Below, piece by piece: positions 12,592 to 23,500 of a stretch of 64,000 bases of DNA. The first letter of the stretch is position 1, and each line of letters begins with the position of its first letter. The stretch is from Patescibacteria group bacterium UBA6489. GTDB taxonomy: Bacteria > Patescibacteriota > Gracilibacteria > BD1-5 > UBA6164. The translations under genes were made by a program, and so were the position numbers. The notes beneath the pieces were generated by a model that saw only the letters and a program-made list of their open reading frames with translations, did no database searches and was not told the origin of the DNA. Location of the stretch: positions 1 through 64,000 of the forward strand of contig DJMN01000017.1 of the NCBI GenBank assembly GCA_002435385.1. Direction: 5' to 3'.

Positions 12592-13707
12592 ATGAAACTT
12601 TCAGAATTTGATTACTATTTACCAAACGAACTAATTGCTCAAACTCCTCTTGAAAAAAGAGATAACTCTAGATTATTAATCCTAAGCAAAAAAAGTGGAC
12701 AGATAGAAGATAGTATTTTTTCAGAAATAGAAAGAAATCTTTGAGAAAATGATGTATTAGTTTTAAATCAAACTAGAGTAATAAATGCAAGACTTAAATG
12801 ATTTATTTTTCCTTCCTTTAATAGTAAAGGAATTACTGAGGAATGAGGGGAAGAATTATGAAAAGAAGTTGAAATTTTTCTCCATAAACAAATTTCAGAC
12901 AACTCTTGGGATTGTCTAGTTTACCCAGGAAAAAAACTAAAACCTTGAACCAAAGTTTATTTTAGTGTAAATAATAATACTCCCTCTCCTATAGGAGATG
13001 AAACTAGGGGATGAGGTTATTCACTAACCGCAACCATAAAATCTATTTCTGATTCCTGAAGAATAGTAGAGTTCAATAAATCTAATCTAGAATTTTTAGA
13101 AATAATTGAACAACTGTGAGAAACTCCTCTTCCTCCATATATAAAAGAGAAACTAGATAATTCTGAAAGATACCAAACTGTCTATAATAAAACATCTTGA
13201 AGTGTAGCAGCTCCAACTGCATGACTACATTTTACTAAAGAACTATTAAAAGAATTAGAAAAAAAATGAGTAAAAGTTGAAAAAGTTCTTTTACATGTTT
13301 GACTTTGAACATTTAAAAATGTTGAAACAGATGATATTGAAGAGCATAAAATGCATAGTGAATATATAGAGCTTGAAAGTGATGTAGCAAATAGATTAAA
13401 TGAATATAAAAAACAATGAAAGAGAATAATTTCTGTTGGAACTACTAGCACGAGAGTGCTTGAAAGTTTTTCTGATGAAAACTGAGTTTTGAAAGCCTGA
13501 ACAAAGGATACTGATATATTTATTTTTCCTAGTTATAAATGGAAATTTGTAGACAGTTTGATAACAAATTTCCACCTTCCTAAATCAACTCTTTTGATGC
13601 TTGTATCAAGTCTTGCATGAAAGGAAAACATAAAAAATGCCTACAAACATGCTGTAGACAAAAAATATAGATTTTTTTCTTTTTGAGATGCTATGTGGAT
13701 AAGGTAG
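12592..13707 (+). CDS. queA: tRNA preQ1(34) S-adenosylmethionine ribosyltransferase-isomerase QueA
   Basis: Transfers the ribosyl part of SAM to preQ1 at tRNA position 34, making epoxyqueuosine. The 371-aa product begins [17 protein letters not shown] with the family's [11 protein letters not shown] block, continues with the [16 protein letters not shown] segment, and ends GDAMWIR where the family typically has GDAML. Full family length; start and stop are unambiguous. Most glycines are UGA. It is flanked by copies of the GGTACCGGTCTC repeat. Retaining a queuosine step in a streamlined genome is notable, as no other queuosine gene is in the window. Confidence 0.95.
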
Positions 13708-13762
13708 TTTTTAGCCACTCAAGACTGTTCTTTAGTTTCGCTTCGGTACAAGCTCTTTCTTT

Positions 13763-13807
13763 GGTACCGGTCTCAAGTTATTAAAATGTGTACACGAGAC
13801 CGGTACC
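13763..13807. repeat. Inverted-repeat element GGTACCGGTCTC...GAGACCGGTACC (copy b)
   Basis: Perfect 12-bp inverted repeats (13763-13774 and 13796-13807) flank a 21-nt AT-rich loop. This ~45-bp unit occurs again in the opposite orientation at 15045. It lies between convergent queA and the PH-domain gene, so it could also act as a bidirectional terminator (T-run after 13807). Confidence 0.9.
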
Positions 13808-13836
13808 TTTTGCCTTATTCTCCAATAAACCAAAAA

Positions 13837-14349
13837 CTATTCCTCATCAGGTTGCTTATAACTATGCTTGTCTCTATATTGATCAGCTAAATTAAGAACT
13901 TTTCTAACCATTTCTAGAGGTGCTGGTACTAATCACATATGAAAGTCTTCTGTACTTCATGCTGTAACTATTTTCAGATCTCAATATCATATCAAATTTG
14001 CAAATAGTCATGTAGTGGTTGATTTTACTTCTTGAATTTGTCAAAGGTTACATTCTGTTTTTGATCTGCTTAAGAATGATTTCTGTTCTATAAAAATTAC
14101 TCTGTTGTTTGTTATTATAAACATGTCTAATTCGTGATTTAACCGTTCAATGTATAAAAATATCAAAAAATACATCCAAAAGATAATAATTAGTAGACAA
14201 ACCCATAAAACAAATCAAAACAATAAAAAAAATATTGAACTAAAAGCTATTGCTCCTAAAACATATCATTTTAGTATAACAAATATTATCCAGTGTCTTC
14301 TAATTACAAATTCTAATTTTTCTCATGGTCTTAAACCTTCTAACATCAT
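13837..14349 (-). CDS. Bacterial PH-domain (bPH2/DUF304-like) membrane protein
   Basis: 170 aa, starting MMLEGLRPGEKLEFVIRRHW (or at the next ATG). Two adjacent hydrophobic segments at about residues 20-60 form a membrane hairpin. They are followed by a bPH2-like segment with ITNNRVIFIEQKSFLS and the DIxxV-like block GQIQEVKSTTTG, typical of the YdbS/YdbT type. It ends QPDEE before TAG. It lies 11 nt downstream of tsaB in the same orientation, so they likely share a transcript. The family's biochemical role is not established; membrane localisation is inferred from the helices. Confidence 0.75.
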
Positions 14350-14360
14350 AATGTGAAAAG

Positions 14361-14936
14361 TTAAGTAATATTTGGCTTTTTTATATATAGAGGTTCTATA
14401 ATAGTTTTATTATCAAAATGTACTTCTGAGATTACTTTTTCATAATCTATTTCACTGTCTATAGTAATATTATTTTCTATTGTTTTGTCTAAAACATCTC
14501 AATAAGTTTTTTCTATATTATTTTTCTTTGTATATTCTAAAAAATCTTCATTTTTTACTATATTTATTTTATCACTTTTTGTATATTTTACAAATAAATC
14601 TCTTTTTGAGCTTGATTTTATTATTGGATAATTTTGAAATAAGCTAAAAAAGTCTATTGGTGTTAATCTTACTTGTTTATTTGCAAATGCTATTGTGTTT
14701 ACTATCAGGGATATAATCCTAATTCAGGTAAAACTTCAAGGTCAGTTTACCACAACTATATTTTCAAGTTGTTTATAGCTTATTTTTTTTTCTTCTAGAA
14801 AATCGTCTATTTCTTTCGTAAGTTTCGAACTTTCGTTTCATAATATATGAATTTCTTTTTTTTCTAATATCTGTTTACTGTTATCAAAAAGAATAAGAAT
14901 TCATTTTTTTGATATAGCATTTATAAATAAGTTCAT
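14361..14936 (-). CDS. tsaB: tRNA threonylcarbamoyladenosine synthesis protein TsaB
   Basis: TsaB partners TsaD in forming the t6A37 modification of ANN-decoding tRNAs. The 191-aa product has the diagnostic block VVNGPGSFTGIR at about residues 62-73, and ends with EPLYIKKPNIT, matching the usual P-x-Y-L-R-like TsaB ending. The length is slightly short of E. coli TsaB (231 aa), as in small genomes. UGA encodes conserved glycines in the GPGSFTG block. It is followed within 11 nt by the PH-domain gene. The start is the ATG giving MNLFINAISKKGILILFDN. Confidence 0.92.
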
Positions 14937-15044
14937 AATAAAGTTTTTGAAGATGTAAGTTAAAGTGTAGAGTGTCTCTCGGTAATATTCAGTTTTTTTA
15001 GGTTGCCTCCAAACCTATAGCATTGATACTGTTTTCTTCCCTTT

Positions 15045-15090
15045 GGTACCGGTCTCGTGTACACACTTTAGTAACCCTGAGACCAGTACC
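15045..15090. repeat. Inverted-repeat element (copy c, opposite orientation)
   Basis: GGTACCGGTCTC at 15045-15056 pairs with GAGACCAGTACC at 15079-15090 (one mismatch). The unit beginning ggtaccggtctcgtgtaca matches the reverse complement of copy b. It lies between divergent tsaB and mfd. The rest of the 14937-15199 interval holds a small aggtt/aacct hairpin near 15000 and AT-rich sequence upstream of mfd. Confidence 0.9.
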
Positions 15091-15199
15091 TTTTTATCCG
15101 TTTCTATTTTATACCTGAACATTATATAAAAAAATATAAAATTGATAAATAAAATTTTTTATATAAGCTTCTTGTTGTTTAGGTAGCAAAAATATAATC

Positions 15200-18100
15200 A
15201 TGATAAAGCTAAAAAATAATGTAAGTTATATTAATTCTTGAAACTATTTTTCTAAGGGATTAATTATAAAAGATAATTTAAAAGATAAATGAAGTATAAT
15301 TGTAGTTGTTGAAAAAGATGATTATGCTAGATTTTTTAGTAGTATATTTTCTCAATTAAAAATAAATTTATCAAATATAAATACTGTTTCTGATTTACTG
15401 AATATAACTAAAAATAAGAAATGACTTTATTATTTATTATCTGATGATTTAGATAGAGTTATTTTAAATGAATATAATATTTTACAATCAAGTCTTGAGG
15501 TAAAAATTAATCAAGAAATTTCAGAAGAATCTTTAATTAAAAAATTAAATGATTTGTGATATAGCTTTAATGAATATGAAAAAGCTTGAACTTATAAGAA
15601 AGTATGAGATTTAATCACAATAACTGATTTTAGTTCAAATTTTCTATATAAAATAAATTTTTGGGGAAATAACATAGAAGATATATGGATTGAACATAAA
15701 TATGAAGATATAAGACTTAAGCAAGAAAGTATAGAAAATTTAATAATATGAAGTAATAAAAATATATATTTAGAAGACAATACAGAAGTATCAAATAAAA
15801 AAAAGAAAACATGACAACAAAATACTTTAATAGAATTTTTAAAAGATAGTTATTTTGTACTTGATTATCTTGATTTTTATAAAAATTATGAAAGGCATAT
15901 AAATATTTTAGAAAACTTTTCTTGTTTTGATGTAATTTGAAATAAAAGCTTAGAAATAGTAGACTTAAAAATAAATGAATTAAATATAAAGTGTATTGAA
16001 GAGTTTAAAGAGTTATTAAAAGATAGGAATCTTGAAAAAACTATAGTGACAAAAAATATTAAGCTTATAGACAATTTTATCAAATATAATAATTTGGAAA
16101 ACATAAAATTAGAAGAAGCTAAGGTTAATAACTTAAAAAGCTTCCAACTAAAAACTATAAACCAAAAACCAAAAACTATTTTGTGTGATGACATTATTTC
16201 TAAGATATTTATAAAAAAGAGAGTAAATAAAAAACTTAGTGATAATTTAGATCTGCTTTTAAAAATAAAAGCTTGAGATTTTATTGTCCATATAGATCAT
16301 TGAATATGAGTGTTTAATGGAATAGTAAAAAAACAATTATGAGATATTACTAAAGAGTATGCTGAAATACTTTATAAAGATAATGATAAACTTTTTGTTC
16401 CTATTACAGAAAGTTCTAGACTTAGTAAATATGTTTGAGTAGACAATCCTAAACTAACTCCTTTAAATACAAAAGAATGGGAAAGAAAAATCAAAAAGGT
16501 ATCAGAAGATGTTGAAATAATTGCAGAAGAATTACTTGAGACATTTGCTAAGAGACAAAATAATAAATGATTTAGTTTTGTACATTTTCCGGAAAAACAA
16601 CAAAAATTTCAATCGTTGTTTCCATATACTTATACTGAAGATCAATATAAAATTATAGAAGACATAATACAAGATATGTCTTTAGATAAAACTATGGATA
16701 GGCTGTTAGTATGAGATGTAAGTTTTTGAAAGACAGAGATAGCTTTTAATGCTATATATAATTGCTTTTTAAATAAGAAACAATCTGTTTTAATCTCTCC
16801 TTTAGTTGTACTTGCATATGAACACTATGAAAAGGCATTAGATAGATTTAGATGACTTTGAATGAAGATTAGTGTATTAACAAGATTGGAAAGTGTAAAA
16901 AATACTAATGAAACATTAAGAGATTTAAGAGAATGAAAAATAGATTTTATAATATGAACTCATAAACTTCTAAGTGAAAATACTCATTTTAAAGATTTGT
17001 GACTACTTGTAATAGATGAAGAACATAAGTTTTGAGTTAAAGATAAGGAAAAGATTAAAAAATATAAAACTAAGATAGACATACTGTCTATGTCTGCTAC
17101 TCCTATTCCGAGAAGCTTAAATATGGCTTTGGCTTCTATAAGAGATATATCCATCCTAAGAAATCCTCCTTTTTGAAGAAAAAGTATAAAAACTTATGTA
17201 TCGAAATTTTCTGAAAATATGATTTTTGAGGCTTGAAAAAAGGAATTTGAGAGATGATGACAAATGTTTTTCATACATAACAAAGTTAGGAATATTGATA
17301 TGTTTAGAGAAAAATTACAAAAGATTTTTCCAGACAAAAAGGTAGTTATAACTCATGGACAATTAGAATGAATTGAATTAGAAAAAAGAATAATTGATTT
17401 TAAACACAAAAAATATGATATCTTACTATCAACTACTGTAATTGAAAATGGTGTAGACTTTCCTAATGTAAATACAATCTTTATAAATGACTGTGAAAAC
17501 TTTGGAATTTCGCAAATTCACCAATTAAGATGAAGAGTCTGAAGAACAACTAGACAAGGATATTGTTACTTAATGTATAAAAGTGAGGATATATGAACTG
17601 AAGCAGCGAAAAGAATCAAAACAATAGTTGAGTATAGTTATCTGTGAGCATGATTTGAATTGGCTATGAAAGATCTAGAAATAAGGGGTTCTGGAGATAT
17701 TTTATGAATAAGACAAAGTGGACAAGCTACTTTAGTTTGAATAAATTTATTTATAAAAATGCTAGAAGATAAAGTTGAAAAACTTAAGAAAAATAAAGAA
17801 TATATAGAGACAGACAATATGGACATAAAAATAGATTTAAGATTAAATGCTTATTTACCAGATAATTTTTTCTTAAATGAGTCTGATAAACTAAATTTTT
17901 ATAGAGAAATTGAAAGCCTAAATAATGAAAAAGATTTAGATAATTTAATAGAAGATTTCAAAAAAATAAATGATGATTTCTCTGAAGAGGTAGTAAATTT
18001 ATTTGATATGCTTAGGCTAAAAATAAAGGCTAGTAAATTTGCTATTTCTTCAATAAAAAAAGTGTGAATTAATTATCAAATAGATTTTTCTGAGAATATT

Positions 18101-18283
18101 TCTCTGGAAAAATTAAAAGAATTTTTGAATTTGGATAAAGAGGTAAAATTTACAATAATAAATGTCCATAAATTAAGAAGTTCAATAAAAAATTTTGAAA
18201 ATGATAAATCTTTCTTACAATATCTTCTACAGCTTTTTAGCTCTGACTTTAAGAAAAGAAAAAGAATAAAGCTGAAAAAGTAG
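15200..18283 (+). CDS. mfd: Transcription-repair coupling factor Mfd
   Basis: Removes stalled RNA polymerase at lesions and recruits UvrA. The 1027-aa product, shorter than E. coli's 1148, shows a reduced UvrB-like N-terminal half. It then has the RNAP-interaction (CarD-like) domain from about residue 359 (GDFIVHIDHGIGVFNG), Walker A at ~505 (GDVSFGKTE, usually GDVGYGKTE), a DEEH box at 606-609 and SATPIPR motif III. The translocase motif with the HQLRGRVGR block (arginine finger) follows, and a C-terminal D7-like region. Two Walker-region glycines are UGA. uvrA is present at 34351-37200, so the partner pathway exists. Confidence 0.95.
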
Positions 18284-18339
18284 AAATATAGTATCTTTTG
18301 ATGCTTTATGTGTATAATTTTATTTGTTAACACGGACCT

Positions 18340-18873
18340 ATGAAAAAATTTAATATAATACTTATAACTGTTCTAGTGTTAATTATATTAACTATGTCTA
18401 GTTTTTTAATTTTTAATAATAATACTATGGTAAAAGAGACTGTAAAAGAAGTTTTGAAATGATCTAATATAGCTGTTAGTTATACAGGAAAATTAGAAGA
18501 TTGAAGTATATTTGATGCTACAAGTAAACATTGATGAACTCCTCTAGAATTTACAGCTTGAGCTGGTCAAATGATAAAAGGTTTTGATGATGGAGTAATT
18601 GGTATGAAACTTAATGAAACAAAAACTATAGAAATAGAAGCAAAAGATGCTTATGGTGAGTATGATCCAGCAAACGTACAAGTTGTACCTAAAGATCAAT
18701 TGAGTAGCTTTACAGCAGCTGGATTTAAACTTGAAAAGTGAGAAAAACTTCCTACTTGAATGTGAGATTTAGAAATCCTAGAAGTTACGGAAACTTGAGT
18801 TACATTAGATGTAAATCATTCTTTAGCAGGAAAGAAACTTATATTTGAGGTTAAAGTAGTTGATATAAAGTAA
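18340..18873 (+). CDS. Membrane-anchored FKBP-type peptidyl-prolyl isomerase
   Basis: 177 aa: an N-terminal signal anchor (residues ~5-26, very hydrophobic, no lipobox Cys), then an FKBP domain with VSYTGKLEDGSIFDAT, GQMIKGFDDGVIGMK and the PANVQVV-type insert-in-flap region ending LIFEVKVVDIK. The arrangement with the flap domain resembles SlyD/FkpA-type FKBPs. The likely role is extracytoplasmic proline isomerisation and chaperoning of exported proteins, which fits the many surface proteins here. It is 56 nt after mfd and followed by a strong terminator shared with the convergent lipoprotein gene. Confidence 0.9.
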
Positions 18874-18930
18874 ACGCTTTTAGAATTTTAATTTTTTCTG
18901 CTTAATTTAGAAAAAATACAAATATTAATA

Positions 18931-18968
18931 TGATAAAAAGCACCAAATAAATTTGGTGCTTTTTATCA
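18931..18968. terminator. Bidirectional intrinsic terminator
   Basis: The 17-bp perfect stem tgataaaaagcaccaaa / tttggtgctttttatca surrounds a 4-nt loop, with A- and T-runs inside the stem. It sits between the convergent FKBP and lipoprotein genes and can terminate both. Confidence 0.9.
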
Positions 18969-18993
18969 AGTTTGGAACATTTTTAAAAGATTT

Positions 18994-19593
18994 TTATTGA
19001 CTTAATTCAACTGTCCCTCAACTTGAGACTTCTATCTCTTTTACTTCTGGTTCTGCATTAAAAATCTTATTATATTCATCCATAAATTTCTTGTATTTTT
19101 CTTCATCTCAAAGCTTTTTCCATATATTAGCTATATTTCTTAAATAATCTGCTCTGTTGAAATATTCTATTAAAAAACTATATCTACCTATTGCTTGTTC
19201 ATAGGCTCATAGTTTTTCATATAATTTAGCCATATTATTGTTATATGCTAGAGATTTATCATTGTTGTCCTTATCAAAGTTTTCTTCATATAATTTTAGA
19301 GCCTCTCAAGTTTTTCAGGTATAATCTAATAATCTAGCCTTTTCTACAACTTGATTAGAAGTTATACTTCAGGTATTTGACTCTATTTCTTTGTCTAATT
19401 CAACTAATCTTTTTTCAAAATTGTTTAAATCATTTTGATCTGAAAATGTAATTGGTTTTATATTATCATATAATTCCGTCTGTAAAGTTATACTATTTTC
19501 AATATTTTTATCATTTTCCATAGATATCACCTCAGGAGAAGATCAACAAGAAAAAAGTAAAAAAACACTTAAAAACAAAACTATGTACTTCAT
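18994..19593 (-). CDS. TPR-like lipoprotein
   Basis: 199 aa. The signal peptide MKYIVLFLSVFLLFSCGSS ends in a lipobox-like FSCG, so Cys16 should be lipidated. The mature part is helical, with TPR-like repeats at about residues 90-170 (ALKLYEENF, LAYNNNMAKLYEKLGAYEQA, YLRNIANIWKKLGDEEKY). It likely sits on the outer face of the membrane as a scaffold for protein contacts; the partner is unknown. It converges with the FKBP gene. Downstream on the minus strand is the shared terminator. Confidence 0.75.
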
Positions 19594-19656
19594 AATTTTT
19601 CAAATTAAGTTATAAAATGTGTTAATATTATATTTAAATGTATAATTATTACAAAT

Positions 19657-19682
19657 AAAAATCGAGACCGGTCTCGATTTTT
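19657..19682. repeat. GAGACCGGTCTC palindrome (copy d), 26-bp perfect palindrome
   Basis: aaaaatcgagacc followed immediately by ggtctcgattttt. It starts just after the transposase stop codon on the minus strand, where it can double as that gene's terminator. Confidence 0.95.
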
Positions 19683-19686
19683 TACT

Positions 19687-20202
19687 TTAGAATTCAAGTT
19701 CTTCAAGAAGAATATCTTTATAATTTTCTATTTTATTTCTATTCTTTAACTGATGATAACTTGTGTAAGGATAGTCTTTTATATCTTTAACTATTTCGTG
19801 TTTCAGAGGATTAAAATTTACATATGCTAAACATTGAAATAAATATTGTTCAGTATTTATGTGTTTTGCTTTGAATCTTCACTCAAAGAATGGTCACCTA
19901 GAAACAAGACCGGTCTCCTTATTTTTAGCCTTATAGTACATCACATAGGATCATTGTACCTTTTTCATAAACTTTGAAATATCGAGACCGGTCTCGATAT
20001 TTTTTAAGACAAAATGAAAATGATTTGGAAGCAAACAGTATGAAACTACTTTTATTGAAGGAAATTCTTCTAAAAATTTTAACACGTATGTGTAAAATTT
20101 TTGATAGTCTTGTTTATCTCTAAAAATTATTTGCTTATCAAATCATCTATTGTAGATGTGATAGTAATTGTTTTCCAAAAACTCTAATCTTGAATTGGAC
20201 AT
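19687..20202 (-). CDS. REP-associated tyrosine transposase (RAYT, Y1/IS200-like)
   Basis: 171 aa, starting MSNSRLEFLENNYYHIYNRG. Diagnostic Transposase_17 features: IYNRG near the N-terminus, the HUH motif in SYCLLPNHFHFVLKN (His-Phe-His, residues ~73-75), PFFEGRFKAKHI, and YVNFNPLKH, which supplies the candidate catalytic tyrosine. Y1 enzymes cleave single-stranded DNA near hairpins, and RAYTs act on REP palindromes. Two GAGACCGGTCTC-type palindromes lie inside the gene in frame, adding ETGL and ETGLVS at the positions after the HUH motif and before PFFEGRF. Others flank the gene on both sides. UGA-glycines show the gene is adapted to code 25. Confidence 0.92.
19906..19917. repeat. GAGACCGGTCTC palindrome variant inside transposase (copy e)
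   Basis: AAGACCGGTCTC, one base off the consensus, encoding ETGL within NKETGLVSR of the transposase. Confidence 0.9.
19977..20002. repeat. 26-bp perfect palindrome inside transposase (copy f)
   Basis: aaatatcgagacc joined to ggtctcgatattt. The core 12 bp encode E-T-G-L in the peptide NIETGLDIS. The arms match copy d over the cgagaccggtctcg core and continue as a different AT-rich palindrome. Confidence 0.95.
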
Positions 20203-20204
20203 AG

Positions 20205-20216
20205 GAGACCGGTCTC
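20205..20216. repeat. GAGACCGGTCTC palindrome just upstream of transposase start (copy g)
   Basis: A perfect 12-bp palindrome starting 2 nt before the transposase ATG (minus strand), so it overlaps the ribosome-binding region and could affect translation. Confidence 0.9.
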
Positions 20217-20401
20217 AATAAATAACATTCTTATAATATCACTTAATATTCTTTTAGTCAAATTGAGAAAAAATTCTTTTTGAAATTTATTCTTATTTAA
20301 ATGCCTTTAATTTCTCTTTTTTAACTTTTTATGATGTTGAGTGTATCAAGGAAATTTAAAACGCTCTAATGTGGAATAATTTAAGTTTTATCTATTTATA
20401 A

Positions 20402-20432
20402 GCCTAATCTTGAGACCGGTCTCATTTTTAGG
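20402..20432. repeat. GAGACCGGTCTC palindrome within longer hairpin (copy h)
   Basis: The core GAGACCGGTCTC (20412-20423) is enclosed by gcctaa (20402-20407) and ttaggc (20427-20432), giving a longer interrupted hairpin. Confidence 0.85.
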
Positions 20433-20433
20433 C

Positions 20434-20468
20434 ATAAAAAAAGAGCTCTTTCCGAAGAAAGAACTCTT
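20434..20468 (-). terminator. Intrinsic terminator of the S-layer gene
   Basis: Read on the minus strand: an aagag(t)tctttc stem with a ttcg loop, then a run of T. The tetraloop and the strong stem suit a highly expressed gene. Confidence 0.88.
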
Positions 20469-20505
20469 AAAAATTAAGTTAATAATTTTTTGGGATAATC
20501 AATGA

Positions 20506-23500
20506 TTATTTTTCTAATGTTGAAGCATCAGTATCTAATCCAACAACTTTGTAACCATTGAAGTAGTCTGCAGTAGTAGCAGAGTGTGGAGCACCTGAAT
20601 TATCTGACCAAACGAATTTAGCGTTTGTATCAGCAATAGCATTAGCTCTAGTTTCTGCACCAGCAGATAATGAAGTAGTGTCTTCTACTAATTTAGTTGT
20701 AACATAATCGTTATCAGCTAAAGTTCCACCTAGAGTAGCTTTTAACTCAAAAGTTTTAGTAGTTCCAGCAGCTACAACAGCATCTTTATTTACATCAGTA
20801 AATTCGAATGCTAGAGTACCAGAAGCAGCACTTCAAGTAAATGCACCATAAGTAGTAGTTTTATCTTCTCCATTTACAAGTAATTTGTAAGATCCGATAG
20901 TACCAGCAGCAGATCCAAGAGTAACATCAAATTGAACTCTTGCAACACTTACATCTTCTTTAGCATCAGCTGTAACAGTGAATTTGTATATAGTTTGTTC
21001 ACCAGCAAGTAGTTTAGTTGTACCTAAAGCTACAGTAGCTAAAGTAGGTTGAGTTTTTCTTATATACATAAGTTCACCTCTGATATCACCAGCAGCTTCA
21101 AATGTACTTCATACATAGTGAGTAACACCATCGTCTATAGTAGTAGCATTTACTACTGTTAGAGCTTTAGAAGTAACAGAAGTGTTAGCTTTAAGATCTG
21201 TTAACTCAAGAGCTATTTTTTTATTAGTTTGAGTATCAGCAGTTATTGAGTTGAAGTCAGCTTCAACAGTTACAACCATAGAACCATCTTTAGGAACAAC
21301 TATTTTATTAGCAGTACCTAAGTTGAAGTTTACTACTCAGTTTGAAGGAACTCTTGAATCAACAACTGTTCCATTAACAACTAAGTTATAAGCAGCAACT
21401 CTAGCATCAGCACCAGTGTTAACTACAGTTCCTGACATATTAGCAAAATATAAATCTTTTATATCTACATCACCATCAGTAGCTGAGAATTTATATCTAG
21501 CTATTTCTGTACCACTAGTATTAGCTAATACTAATGCAGAAGTAGGAGTATCACCATCTAGGTTAGCTGTCAATACAGCATTTTCTTTAACAACTGAAGA
21601 GTCTCCAGTTAAATCAGTTAGAGCAACTTCGTTATCATTAGAATCAAAGAATACTGAATCACTGTCATCATAGTTAACTTGTAGACCTGTAGCAGTAGTA
21701 GAAGTACTAATGTCTGCAACAAGTTCATAAGTAGCTTGTCCTCCAGCAGGTATTACTTCGTTTATAGAAGCAATAGTAAGAGTTTTAACTGAATCTAAAT
21801 CTTCAGTTGTACCAACTTGAGTACCTCCTCTCATAAGTTTGAAGTTAGTAAAGTCTGAATAACTTCCACCTGTAAGAACAGCATCAAAGTTCATATTTCT
21901 AATTTCTAGAGAACTAGAATTACCAGCATTAACAACGAATTTCATTAATAATGCTTCTTTTTGACCAGCTAAGTAAATTTCATTAGATAGTCCATCATTT
22001 CTAACTATAGAAGCACCAGAATCAGCACCAACAACTTCAATTACATTAGAAGTAGCAGTACCAGTTAATTTAGCTTGAGCAACTGTTTCACCATCTGATA
22101 AATATTCTACATCTACTAGAGATTTAGAATTACCAGCTGAAGTACCAACGTTGTCTATTTTAAATTGAACTTTAGTTCCAGCAACAGCATCTTTAGTAAG
22201 ATCTACGTATACTTTGATTAAATCATTATCATTTAATTCAAATGAAGAATCAAAATTATAGTATCCAGTACCACTATTAGGTAGACCAGAAGTAGAATCA
22301 ATTACATCAATTGTATCAACTTGAGTGTCGTTTACGTATAAAGCAACACCTTCAATTTCTTTATTTAACTGAGCTTGTGTATTAGTAACAAGATTACCTA
22401 TAAAGTATAGTTTGAATCCGTCTACTACAACAGTTTGATCAGTATCAACTTTAGCAACGAAAGCTAATACATCATCAGTATCTTTAATTTCTTCTGTAGA
22501 TTCTGGAGTAGATGTATCTTGAGATACAGTAACTTTACCAGCATTTAAAGTGTATACTGCTAAGTCACCTCCATCAACTACATCAGCACCTATGTTAGTT
22601 CCTTGTTCTAATGCGTAGATATCAAAAGTATCTTTAAGTTGTAAAGATAGAGTATCTCCATCATCACCAGAAGTAACATCAGCTTTAACCTCAAAGTATT
22701 TAGATTTAGCATCTTCTATAAGTAAATCATCAAATTTGAAAGTAACATAGTCACCGTCAATAACAGTTGCAGTTGAAATTTGTACACCGTTATCGTAAAC
22801 AGCTATGTTTTCAAGATTGTCAGATAAATTTACTCATCCAGAAGCTTTTAGTCTAATAGATTTAAGAACAGCTCCTTTTTTAGAAGAAGTTTGAGTTTCT
22901 TCTAATTTGAACTCACCTATAATTTCACCTTCAGCACCTGCATCTATGTTAGTAGCAGTTCCTTTTGGAGTGAAAGTAAGTTGAGCTACAGAGTAATCAA
23001 CTGTAGTCATTTCGTTACCTCTAACTGTACCAGCTTCAACTTCGCTAGAAGCAGTAACTGATTCTACTTGGAAAGCATTAACTTTAGTTTCACCAGCAGT
23101 AACATTCATAGAAGCGTTAACCATGAAAGTTATAGTTTCACCAGCTTTAATAGTAGTAGTCATAGGTAAAGTAACTGTATCATCAGAAGCTATTGATTTA
23201 TCGTTAGATACAACAACTCCATCTTGAGTTAACCATACTTTACTGAAATCATCTCTAGATCCTAGACCAACTCTTTTAAGAACAATACTTTCAAGAGTTA
23301 CGTCCTCAGTTCCTGCAGTTAAATCAAATGCCATATATTCAACATTTGGTGCAGTAACAGGAATACTAGCAGCAGCAGGAGTATCAGGAGAAAGAGTAAC
23401 AGTTAATTTATCAGTTCCTAAAATTGGACATCCTGGTTTATTTGGATAATCAGCACAAGTACATTTACTTTGATTAACATCTTGTTCACAAGTTTTCTCA

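Larger units (their letters stand above)
20203..20505. other. Intergenic region with two palindromes and a terminator
   Basis: This 303-bp stretch holds no gene. It contains palindrome copy g (20205-20216), palindrome copy h (20412-20423) and the terminator of the S-layer gene (20434-20468). The middle is AT-rich with no structure that I recognise. Confidence 0.7.

Noticed and set aside
12511..20432. GAGACCGGTCTC as a cloning or adapter artefact (contains type IIS site GGTCTC)
   Set aside because: Copies sit in different flanking sequences, some longer palindromes differ outside the core, and two are translated in frame inside a gene.
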